From positions 7,564,001 through 7,628,000 of the forward strand of contig NZ_JAPELX010000001.1 of NCBI RefSeq assembly GCF_026343335.1: DNA of 64,000 nt. The letters are read 5' to 3'. The stretch is from Streptomyces sp. NBC_00078. GTDB lineage: Bacteria > Actinomycetota > Actinomycetes > Streptomycetales > Streptomycetaceae. Shown piece after piece: positions 53,753-61,764 of this stretch. The notes beneath the pieces are model-generated. The model did not search any database. It saw nothing but the letters and a program-made list of their open reading frames with translations, and was not told the origin of the DNA. The number at the start of each line of letters is the position of its first letter. Positions within the stretch are counted from its first letter, which is position 1. A program made the translations under genes and the position numbers.

Positions 53753-55438
53753 TCAGGCGTCGATGATGACGGGGATGACGAGGGGCCTGCGGCGGTGGGT
53801 GCGGAAGGCCCAGTTCGCCACTGCTCGGGCGACGAGTTGTTCGAGTTGGCGCGCGTCCCCGACGCCTTCCTCGGCCGCGGTGGCCAGGGTCTTCTCGATG
53901 ACGGGGATGACCGGCTCGAAGGTGGTGTCGTCGTGGACGAAGCCGCGGGCCAGGAAGTCCGGGGCCTCGGCGAGGGCGCCGGTGTCCGCGTCGACGATCG
54001 CCACCACCGTGACCACGCCTTCGGCGGCGAGGGTGAGGCGGTCCTTGAGGGAAGCTTCGGTGGCACCGCCGACTTCCATGCCGTCCACGTAGACGTTGCC
54101 GGCGGGAACCTTGCCGGTGATGGACGCGCGCCCGTCGACGAGGTCGACGACGACACCGTCCTCGGCGATGACGACCCGGTCGGGGTCGACACCCGTACGG
54201 ATGGCGAGGTCGCCGTTGGCCCGCAGGTGGCGCCATTCGCCGTGCACGGGCATGACGTTTCGGGGTTTGACGATGTTGTAGCAGTACACGAGCTCGCCGG
54301 CGCTGGCGTGTCCGGAGACGTGGACCTTGGCGTTGCCCTTGTGGACCACGTGGGCGCCCCACCGGGTGAGTCCGTTGATCACTCGGTAGATGGCGTTCTC
54401 GTTGCCGGGGATGAGGGAGCTGGCGAGCAGGACGGTGTCGCCCTTGCCGATGCGGATCTGGTGGTCGCGGTTCGCCATCCGTGACAGGGCGGCCATCGGC
54501 TCGCCCTGGGAGCCGGTGCACACCAGAGTGATCTTGTGGTCCGGGAGCTTCTCCAGCTCCTTCGTGCTCACGACCAGACCCGACGGGACCTTCAGATAGC
54601 CCAGGTCACGGGCGATGCCCATGTTGCGGACCATCGACCGGCCGACGAAGGCGACCTTGCGGCCGTGCTGGTGGGCGGCGTCCAGGACCTGCTGGATGCG
54701 GTGCACATGGCTGGCGAAGCTGGAGACGATGACCCGGCGCGGCGCGGTGCGCATCACCTGCTCGATCGCCGGGTTCAGCTCACGCTCGGAGGTCGTGAAT
54801 CCGGGAACTTCGGCGTTGGTGGAGTCGGTGAGGAACAGGTCCACGCCCTCCTCGCCGAGGCGGGCGAAGGCGCGCAGGTCGGTGATGCGATCGTCGAGAG
54901 GGAACTGGTCCATCTTGAAGTCGCCGGTGTGCAGCACCATCCCGGCGCCGGTGCGGATCGCGACCGCGAGGCTGTCCGGGATGGAGTGATTGACGGCCAC
55001 GAACTCGCAGTCGAAGGGCCCGAAGCCGCGCCGGTCGCCCTCCCGCACCCGCACCGTGCGCGGCCGGATGCCGTGTTCCTTGAGCTTGGCCTCCAGGAAC
55101 GCCAGCGTCAGCTTCGAGCCGACAACGGGAATGTCCCGCCGCTCGCGCAGCAGATACGGCACGCCGCCGATGTGGTCCTCGTGGCCGTGGGTGAGGACCA
55201 CCGCCACGATGTCGTCCAGCCGGTCCCGGATCGAGGTGAAGTCCGGAAGGATCACGTCCACGCCGGGCTGGGTCTCTTCGGGGAACAGCACGCCGCAGTC
55301 GACGATGAGCAGCTTGCCGGCGTACTCGAAGACGGTCATGTTGCGGCCGATCTCACCCAGACCGCCGAGCGCGACGATCCTCAGCCCTCCCTCGGGCAGC
55401 GGCGGGGCGGATTTCAGCTCTGGATGCGGATGGCTCAT
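53753..55438 (-). CDS. rnj: Ribonuclease J
   Basis: A 561-residue metallo-beta-lactamase/beta-CASP ribonuclease. The metal motif is LTHGHEDHIGG (His84, His86, Asp88, His89), with LHTGDFKMDQ, the TDSTNAEVPGF segment, GRSMVRN, and the beta-CASP signatures VHVSGHASAGE and PRNVMPVHGEWRHL. RNase J has endo- and 5'-3' exonuclease activity and matures or degrades RNA. It lies beside cold-shock and helicase genes; no dapA/ftsK-like neighbours appear, so it may be a second copy in this genome. Confidence 0.95.
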   Translation of the reverse strand: MSHPHPELKSAPPLPEGGLRIVALGGLGEIGRNMTVFEYAGKLLIVDCGVLFPEETQPGVDVILPDFTSIRDRLDDIVAVVLTHGHEDHIGGVPYLLRERRDIPVVGSKLTLAFLEAKLKEHGIRPRTVRVREGDRRGFGPFDCEFVAVNHSIPDSLAVAIRTGAGMVLHTGDFKMDQFPLDDRITDLRAFARLGEEGVDLFLTDSTNAEVPGFTTSERELNPAIEQVMRTAPRRVIVSSFASHVHRIQQVLDAAHQHGRKVAFVGRSMVRNMGIARDLGYLKVPSGLVVSTKELEKLPDHKITLVCTGSQGEPMAALSRMANRDHQIRIGKGDTVLLASSLIPGNENAIYRVINGLTRWGAHVVHKGNAKVHVSGHASAGELVYCYNIVKPRNVMPVHGEWRHLRANGDLAIRTGVDPDRVVIAEDGVVVDLVDGRASITGKVPAGNVYVDGMEVGGATEASLKDRLTLAAEGVVTVVAIVDADTGALAEAPDFLARGFVHDDTTFEPVIPVIEKTLATAAEEGVGDARQLEQLVARAVANWAFRTHRRRPLVIPVIIDA

Positions 55439-55552
55439 ACCTTGACGCTACCGGAGAGCTGGAAAGCGTGATCCATTGCCTGGGCGATGTCTCTGCTTCT
55501 CGGCGGACGAGGGGCTGCATCGCGACGGGTGCCCCTGAAATTTTCGGCTCAT
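55439..55552. other. Upstream region of RNase J
   Basis: Promoter-bearing spacer; no further element recognised. Confidence 0.3.
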
Positions 55553-55668
55553 TTCACGAGTCTCCCCGGTGGCGGCCCCGGCCGGGCCGACGAAAAAACG
55601 CCGCTGGTCCAACAGAGCGGGATCGGAGCCGAAGGCGAAGCTCCATCCGGTGCCGCCCCGGCCGGTAG
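55553..55668 (-). pseudogene. Fragment of a SUKH-type protein gene (paralogue of 61765-63722)
   Basis: On the minus strand the frame reads GRGGTGWSFAFGSDPALLDQ then RRFFVGPAGAATGETR. It closely matches GRAGTGWSFAFDGDPAPFDG then RRFVSPVAAASGGTR in the SUKH-type protein at 61765-63722. Only about 35-40 codons remain, with no start or stop of their own. Confidence 0.75.
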
Positions 55669-55910
55669 GGCCCCTGCGGTACTACGGCATTGTCTACGCC
55701 GCCCTTGCGGCACGCGAGTCCGGCAAGAGCGGCGCGGGCGCGACTGCCCCGCGCTCGGGGACCTGTGCCACGCACCTGCCGGTCCGCTGACGCACCCGCC
55801 GGTACCGGCCGGCATGCGCCGCTCTGGCGCGGCCTGGCCCTCTTGCCGCGACGGGGCGGGGCTTTCACACTGCAGACCAAGGACGGTGGGGTGGGGGAGC
55901 GGGGGGAGCC

Positions 55911-56603
55911 ATGGCGACACAACGACGGCGTCGGCGGTTGCGGAAGCGTACGCGCCGGCACTTACAGGGCTGGAGCAGCGTCGCGGCGGTGGCCGCGGTG
56001 GTGTGGCTGGTGGGGCACTGGGCTGCGGTGTGGCCGGTCCTTGTGGTCGCGCTCGGTGTGATCGTGGTGGCCGGGGCCGGCTGGGGGTTGTGGCGCGCGC
56101 ACTCGGACGCGGTGGGCCAGGACCGACAGTGGCGGGCGCAGGAGGAGGCGAAGGCGCGTGAGCTGTCGATGAGGGAGGTCGATGCTCTGTCCTGGCAGGA
56201 CTTCGAGGCTTACATCGCCGACCTGTGCCGCCGGGACGGCTGCACGAAGGTCGTCGTCAGCGGCAAGAGCGGTGACCTGGGCGCCGACGTCATCGGCTAC
56301 TTCCCGGACGGCCGCAAACTGGTCGTTCAGTGCAAGAAGTACGCACCCGAGCGCAGCGTGTCCTCGCAGGACATGCAGAAGTTCGTGGGCACCGCCCGCC
56401 TTGAGCACGGCGCGGACGTCGCAGTCTTCGTCACCACCTGCCGTACGTTCACCAAAGCCGCGCAAGGGCTGGCGCTGCGGCAGAACATCGTGCCCCTGCA
56501 CCGGGACCTGCTCGGTTCCTGGGTCAAAGGGGCCCATCTGGAGACATTGATTGTGCTCGGTGGGCTTGGCGACGGCAGAACGAAGCGGAACTCGCCGGCC
56601 TGA
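55911..56603 (+). CDS. Membrane-anchored Mrr-like restriction endonuclease
   Basis: A 230-residue protein. A basic N-terminus (RRRRRLRKRTRR) and two hydrophobic helices (about 21-36 and 39-60) precede a Mrr-type PD-(D/E)xK nuclease: LSWQDFEAYIADLCRRDG, GDLGADVIGYF (Asp), LVVQCKKY (Q-x-K). Mrr nucleases cut methylated or foreign DNA. Tethering to the membrane is unusual for a restriction enzyme but recurrent in this group. No methylase is nearby. Confidence 0.85.
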   Translation: MATQRRRRRLRKRTRRHLQGWSSVAAVAAVVWLVGHWAAVWPVLVVALGVIVVAGAGWGLWRAHSDAVGQDRQWRAQEEAKARELSMREVDALSWQDFEAYIADLCRRDGCTKVVVSGKSGDLGADVIGYFPDGRKLVVQCKKYAPERSVSSQDMQKFVGTARLEHGADVAVFVTTCRTFTKAAQGLALRQNIVPLHRDLLGSWVKGAHLETLIVLGGLGDGRTKRNSPA

Positions 56604-57326
56604 TGTTCAAGGGGAGTTGAAAGCGCGCTTCGGTTGATGCGTGCCCAGTCGCGTGCTGTTGGACGCCTCCTGGAAACACGGGGACTGCTGCACTCTGGCA
56701 CCTGCGGATTCTGGCTTGGCCGGCTTTGTCGGACCCACTGTTCGGCAAGCCGTAGGACTCGGTGTTCCTCGGGACGCGGGCGGTTCCGTCGCCTCACCCG
56801 CGGCGGCGACCGTCAGGCCAACGCTGCGCCGCGCCGCACCGTGTTCACCCGCCTGCGGATCGACTCGGGTACTCAGGACCACTACGAGCGGCGGATCTAG
56901 GAGGGCAGCACCCGGCGCAAATCGTCCGGTGCCTCATTGGGGCCTGCTCCGCGGCCCGGTCCTGGACGCTCGCGGCGGTGACAAGCACCACCAGCAGCAA
57001 TCCCGGGCAGACCACGACCTGTGCCCTTTGCGGCCCGCGGTCTTCTTCCCCTCGCCCCGGCCGACGCCGTCGGTGGCGACGTGTCGGCCGCCCAGAGGGA
57101 CTGCGAGTCGATGATCGCCGCCGTCGGCGGACGCTCGAAAGCTTACACTTCTGAGTAAATTGCAGTTTAGGTTAATTTAATGTTGCAATTCTGGCTGGAG
57201 TGCAGCCCAGAAGCGTCGGATACGGCGTCCGTTCTGCCCGAAGGCCCGAAGGCCTGCAGTGAGTGGCCACCGGCAGCCTTGGGAGGGCGCGGGCGGATCA
57301 CATGGCGCCAGGAGGAAGATTTCTCG
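56604..57326 (+). other. Decayed region with IS110-type remnant and AT-rich upstream segment
   Basis: From 56780 to about 56945 a broken frame reads RGGDRQANAAPRRTVFTRLR with QDHYERRI, then shifts to AQIVRCL. These are the conserved end pieces of IS110-family transposases, too damaged to work. Near 57150-57190 the DNA turns AT-rich and contains the inverted pair AATTGCA (57158-57164) and TGCAATT (57184-57190), a likely promoter/operator for the following kinase-phosphatase gene. Confidence 0.55.
56780..56945 (+). pseudogene. IS110-family transposase remnant
   Basis: About 50 codons of the C-terminal region with frameshift and stop (RGGDRQANA...HYERRI, then QIVRCL in another frame). No ends of the element could be found. 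Confidence 0.55.
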
Positions 57327-60300
57327 ATGACCCGGCCCGATGACCCGCCCACCGCGGCGGCCCGGATGTTCGCCGAGGCCGGTGCGTTCGGCGAGCTTCT
57401 GGCCGGGATCGAGTGGGCGGCGACGCCGCTCGGGCCCCCCGAGTCCTGGCCGGGGCCCCTGGTGGACACCCTGCGCCTCATGCTCACCTCTGAACACGGG
57501 ATGGCTCTGTACTGGGGCGCCGAATTCGCCACGCTGTACAACCTGGGCTCCTCACCCATCGTCGGCGCCAAACACCCCTGGGCGCTCGGCAAGCCCTACA
57601 AGGACGTGTTCCCTGAGGTCTGGGACCACCCCGTGAGCTCCCACTTCCACTATGTGACCGACACCCGCAAGTCACTGCTGATCCCCGATGAGCCGCTCAT
57701 CATGGAGCGCCACGGCTTTCCGGAACAGTGCTACTTCGACTCCTCCTTCCAGCCCGTGCTGCTGGACGACGGCACCGCCGGCGGCGTACTGCAGATCATC
57801 ACCGAGACCACCGGCCGGGTACTGGGTGAGCGCCGGCTGCGCCTGCTGAGCGAGACCGGCGCCCGCACCGCCGGGCTGCCCACCCCGGACGGGGTCGCCC
57901 GCGTCGTCGCGGAGGTGCTGGGCTCGTATCCCGAAGAGATCCCGTTCCTCGACCTGTACCTGGCCTCCGAGTCGGGGACGCTGCGGCCGGCGGCCTCCGC
58001 AGGACTGCGGCCGGCGCCAGAGGCCGTCCTGCCGAGTGCGGCCAACGGGTCGAAGGTCGCGGCCCGGCTGGCGCAGGTGGTCGCCGACGGTACCCCTGCC
58101 ACGCTGCCGGCAGCCGCGCTCACCGGCGGCAACACGGCCGGGCAGCACGCCGCGGCCGCCCGACTGCCAGTCGAGGAGGCGCTGGCTCTGCCGCTGGACT
58201 GTGCGGGGCAGGTGGGAGGTGTCCTGGTCGTGGGCATCAACCCCTGCTTCCCGCCGACCGGGGCCTACCGGGACTTTCTGGAGGTGCTCGCCGCCGCGGT
58301 GGCCGGGGCGCTCACGGCCGCACTCGCCCACGACGAACAGCGCCGGCGGGCGGAGGCACTGACCGAGCTGGACCGGGCCAAGACCACGTTCTTCGCCAAC
58401 GTCAGCCATGAACTGCGCACCCCGCTCACTCTGCTCCTGGGGCCACTCCAGCAGGTTCTGGCCGACGAGGACCGGCCCGAGCAGCGCGAGCGGCTGGAGC
58501 TGGCCGAGCGCGGCGCCCTGCGCCTGCTGAAGCAGGTCAACACCCTCCTGGAGGTCGCCAGGGCCGATGCCGGGCAGACACGCCCTGCCCTCGAGCCGGT
58601 CGACCTCGCCGGTGCCACGGCCGAGCTGGCCGGGGTGTTCCGCTCCGCCTTCGACGCGGCCGGGCTGACGCTGGAGGTGGACTGCCCGCCACTGCCCCGG
58701 CCAGTCTCCCTGGACCGGGAGATGTGGGAGAAGATCATCCTCAACCTGCTCAGCAACGCCCTGAAGTTCACCTTCACCGGCGGCGCCCGGGTACAGGTGG
58801 CCGCGGCCGGCGGCCGGGCCCGGCTGACCGTGACCGACACCGGAACCGGCATCCCCGCGGACGAGCTGCCGCGCCTGTTCGAACGCTTCCACCGGGTCCG
58901 CGGCGCCCGCTCCCGCTCCCACGAGGGCAGCGGCCTCGGCCTGGTGCTGGTCAAGGACCTGGTGGAAGCGAACGGCGGCACCGTCGGCGTGAACAGCCGG
59001 CTCGGCCAGGGCACCACCGTCACCGTGGACCTCCCCTTCGCCGCCGCCCACCGGCCCGGCCCGGTCCCGCCCGCGGCCGGCGCCGAATCCCCCGGGCAGG
59101 CCCCCAGGGAAGGCGCAGGCGGGCGGTCCGGCCGCGCCGCGGCCTATGTGGACGAGGCGCTGGGCTGGCTGGCGGCCGACCCCGTCCCCGCTGCGGCCAC
59201 CCCCGCGGCACACACCCCGCACGCCCCCGCGACCCACGATGCCCCCGACGGCCCCGGCCCGCACGAAACCGACCGCCCCCAACGCGCCCGCCTGCTGGTC
59301 GTCGACGACAACGCCGACATGCGCGCCTACCTCACCCAGCTCCTGCAGCCCGACTACGACGTGCTGCTTGCCGCCGACGGCCGGGCCGCCCTGGAGATGG
59401 CCCTGGCGCAGCCGGTGGAGATGGTGCTCAGCGACGTGATGATGCCCCACATGGACGGCTTCGAGCTGGTTCGCGCGCTGCGCGCCGACCCGCGCACCGC
59501 CCGCCTGCCCATCGTCTTGCTCACCGCCCGCGCCGGCGAGGAGGAATCCGTGCAGGGCCGGCAGGCCGGCGCCGACGACTACCTGGCCAAACCCTTCTCC
59601 GCGCGCCAGCTGCTGGCGCGCGTCCGCGCCGGGTTGGAACTGTCCCGGCTGCGCGAACATGCCCTGACCGAGACCCGCAACCAGCTGGCCGTGCTGGCCT
59701 CCCTGGCCGACGCGGGCCTGCGGCTGTCCGCCACCCTCGACCCGGACCAGATCCTGCAGACTGCCGGCCAGATCCTGCTGCCCGACTTCGCCGACCAGAT
59801 CAGCATCCACCTCACCGCGGCGGCACCCGCCCCGCAGTCGCCCCCGGCATACATCGCCGGGACCCCCCTTCTTGCCCGCGAGGCCCTGGTCACCGCCGCC
59901 ACCCACGCGATCAACGGCACCGGCCCAGCCCCGGCCGGCCCGCCCCCGGCGCCCGCCGCCGTGCTGGCCCTGCCGCTGCACGCCCACGACCAGACACTGG
60001 GGGCCTTGGTACTGGTCCGGCGCACCGACTTCTCAGCGGTCGAACACAAGTATCTGGAGAACCTCGCCCACCGTCTGGCCATGGCCTACGACAACGCCAC
60101 CCGGTACCACAACGAGCGCCGCCTCGCCCTGACCCTGCAGGGCGCCCTGCTGCCCCACCGCCTGCCCCAGGTGCCCGGGGTGCGCCTGGCCACCCACTAC
60201 CGGGCGAGCAACCGCGGCGCCGAGGTCGGCGGCGACTGGTACGACGTGCTCGCACTGCCCGACGGTGCCGTGGGGCTGGCCATCGGCGACGTCATGGGCC

Positions 60301-60827
60301 ACGACGTGGAAGCCGCCACCGTGATGGGCCAACTCCGCTCCGCCCTGCACAGCCTCGCGATGGAGGGCGCCGGCCCGGCCCAGGTGCTGGCCAGGCTGGA
60401 CGCCTACCTGCAGTCGCTCGCCACCGAACGCTTCGCCACCTGCCTGTACGCGGTCTACGACCCACACCGCCACCGCCTGCACTACGCCGCCAGCGGGCAC
60501 CTGCCGCCCCTGCTGGTAGCCGCCGACACCGCCTATCTGGAGCTGCCTCCAGCGCTGCCGCTGGGTCTGGGCAGCACCCCGGTCGACCGCGAGGTGGCGT
60601 TCCCGCCCGGCACCAGCCTGCTGCTGTACACCGACGGCCTGGTGGAAAACCGGACACTGTCCCTGGACGACTGCCTGGCGGCCCTGTGCCGGACCTGCGG
60701 GGCGCTGCCCGCCGCCGCCCGCACCGACCCCCAGCAGATCACCGAACGGGCCCTGGAGCTGCTGAACACCCCCGGCCGGGTCGACGACGACACCGCCCTG
60801 CTCGCCGCCACCGCCGAACCATCGTGA
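57327..60827 (+). CDS. Hybrid sensor kinase-receiver-SpoIIE phosphatase fusion
   Basis: A 1,166-residue protein starting at ATG 57327 with GGAGGAAG upstream. Domain order: PAS-like (about 15-165), GAF-like (180-340), HisKA with His361 (NVSHELRTPL), HATPase (NLLSNALKF, DTGTGIP, GSGLGLVLVKDL), a Pro/Ala linker, receiver with Asp703 (VLSDVMMPH) and Lys in YLAKPFS, a second GAF (about 790-930) and a C-terminal PP2C/SpoIIE phosphatase (EVGGDWYDV about 965-973, IGDVMGHD, LLLYTDGLVE, DDTALLA). It would be cytoplasmic. It probably passes a signal to dephosphorylation of an anti-sigma antagonist; no such partner is encoded beside it. Confidence 0.9.
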   Translation: MTRPDDPPTAAARMFAEAGAFGELLAGIEWAATPLGPPESWPGPLVDTLRLMLTSEHGMALYWGAEFATLYNLGSSPIVGAKHPWALGKPYKDVFPEVWDHPVSSHFHYVTDTRKSLLIPDEPLIMERHGFPEQCYFDSSFQPVLLDDGTAGGVLQIITETTGRVLGERRLRLLSETGARTAGLPTPDGVARVVAEVLGSYPEEIPFLDLYLASESGTLRPAASAGLRPAPEAVLPSAANGSKVAARLAQVVADGTPATLPAAALTGGNTAGQHAAAARLPVEEALALPLDCAGQVGGVLVVGINPCFPPTGAYRDFLEVLAAAVAGALTAALAHDEQRRRAEALTELDRAKTTFFANVSHELRTPLTLLLGPLQQVLADEDRPEQRERLELAERGALRLLKQVNTLLEVARADAGQTRPALEPVDLAGATAELAGVFRSAFDAAGLTLEVDCPPLPRPVSLDREMWEKIILNLLSNALKFTFTGGARVQVAAAGGRARLTVTDTGTGIPADELPRLFERFHRVRGARSRSHEGSGLGLVLVKDLVEANGGTVGVNSRLGQGTTVTVDLPFAAAHRPGPVPPAAGAESPGQAPREGAGGRSGRAAAYVDEALGWLAADPVPAAATPAAHTPHAPATHDAPDGPGPHETDRPQRARLLVVDDNADMRAYLTQLLQPDYDVLLAADGRAALEMALAQPVEMVLSDVMMPHMDGFELVRALRADPRTARLPIVLLTARAGEEESVQGRQAGADDYLAKPFSARQLLARVRAGLELSRLREHALTETRNQLAVLASLADAGLRLSATLDPDQILQTAGQILLPDFADQISIHLTAAAPAPQSPPAYIAGTPLLAREALVTAATHAINGTGPAPAGPPPAPAAVLALPLHAHDQTLGALVLVRRTDFSAVEHKYLENLAHRLAMAYDNATRYHNERRLALTLQGALLPHRLPQVPGVRLATHYRASNRGAEVGGDWYDVLALPDGAVGLAIGDVMGHDVEAATVMGQLRSALHSLAMEGAGPAQVLARLDAYLQSLATERFATCLYAVYDPHRHRLHYAASGHLPPLLVAADTAYLELPPALPLGLGSTPVDREVAFPPGTSLLLYTDGLVENRTLSLDDCLAALCRTCGALPAAARTDPQQITERALELLNTPGRVDDDTALLAATAEPS

Positions 60828-60864
60828 TGGCCCGACCGCGTGCTCGACCGGTTGGCTGGAAGGC

Positions 60865-61065
60865 TTGAGCGACGAGACGATTCCGGTGACCGGCGCCACC
60901 ACAAGGACCGGCCGCCGCGTGGTGCAGCAGCTGACAGCTGACGGCCGGGGGGTTCCGGCGCGGGCGGCGTCCCGTTCCGGCAGCGTGTGCTTCGACGGGG
61001 CAGGCCGCACCACCTGGGAGCGGGCCCTGGCCGCACCACCTGGGAGCCGGCCCCTGCGCGGTGTG
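60865..61065 (+). pseudogene. NAD(P)-binding (NmrA-like) protein fragment
   Basis: The frame starts MSDETIPVTGATTRTGRRVV, the Rossmann strand and GxxGxxG-like loop of NmrA-type proteins, and reaches FDGAGRTTWERALA. It then runs into unrelated sequence at a 26-bp tandem duplication (GGCCGCACCACCTGGGAGC at 61003 and 61029). The remaining domain is absent. Confidence 0.6.
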
Positions 61066-61184
61066 AAGGGGCTGCACTCCGATCGGGGCCCGGGCAAGCG
61101 GATCCCGGGAGCGGCGCGGAAAACGCCTGCGCGAGCAGCCGACCCGCCGCACGAAGGCACTCCCGCGTGCGAAATACTCTCCCG

Positions 61185-61673
61185 ATGAGTTCACGCACTT
61201 CCCCGATCAGCCAGCCGATCACGGTACGGAGGGCCGTCGCGCGGGATGCCAAACGGCTCACGCGGCTCGTGCGTGGCTCAGGCGCCTACGAGGGCAAGTA
61301 CGCAGCCGCAGTCGCGGGCTACCGGGTCGGTCCTGATTACATCGAGGCCCATCGCGCCTTTGTGGCCGTCGGCGCCGACGAGCAGGGAGGCCGGATCCTC
61401 GGGTTCTACTCGCTCGTCCTCTCTCCACCGGAGCTCGACCTGCTGTTCGTCGCCGACGACGTGCAAGGACGGGGTATCGGACGGCTCCTCGTCGCGCACA
61501 TGCAGTCCGAGGCCCGTGCCGCCGGGATCGACCGTCTCAAGGTCGTGTCGCACCTTCCCGCCGAGAACTTCTACCACCGCGTCGGTGCGGTGCGGACCGG
61601 GACCGCGTTCGCGAACCCGCCCGCCGTGCCGTGGGACCGTCCCGAATTCGAGTTTCGCATTCCTCCGGGATGA
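61185..61673 (+). CDS. GNAT family N-acetyltransferase
   Basis: A 162-residue GNAT protein. It shows ITVRRAVARDAKRLTRLVR at the start, the central LDLLFVADDVQGRGIGRLLV strand-loop with the acetyl-CoA-binding QGRGIG pyrophosphate loop, and SHLPAENFYHRVGAV near the end. ATG 61185 is used as start. The substrate is unknown. Confidence 0.88.
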   Translation: MSSRTSPISQPITVRRAVARDAKRLTRLVRGSGAYEGKYAAAVAGYRVGPDYIEAHRAFVAVGADEQGGRILGFYSLVLSPPELDLLFVADDVQGRGIGRLLVAHMQSEARAAGIDRLKVVSHLPAENFYHRVGAVRTGTAFANPPAVPWDRPEFEFRIPPG

Positions 61674-61764
61674 ACACGGTGTGCCGGTTGGGGGCACCGG
61701 TGGGGGCCGGCTTGCAGGAGCCGCTGGACGCCACGCGCTCGACCTTGCGCGACCCGGCCGGTCT

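Noticed and set aside
57001-57150. Second transposase fragment (AAQRDCESMIAAVGG-like)
   Set aside because: Too short and too weak to tie to a family; recorded only as part of a decayed region.
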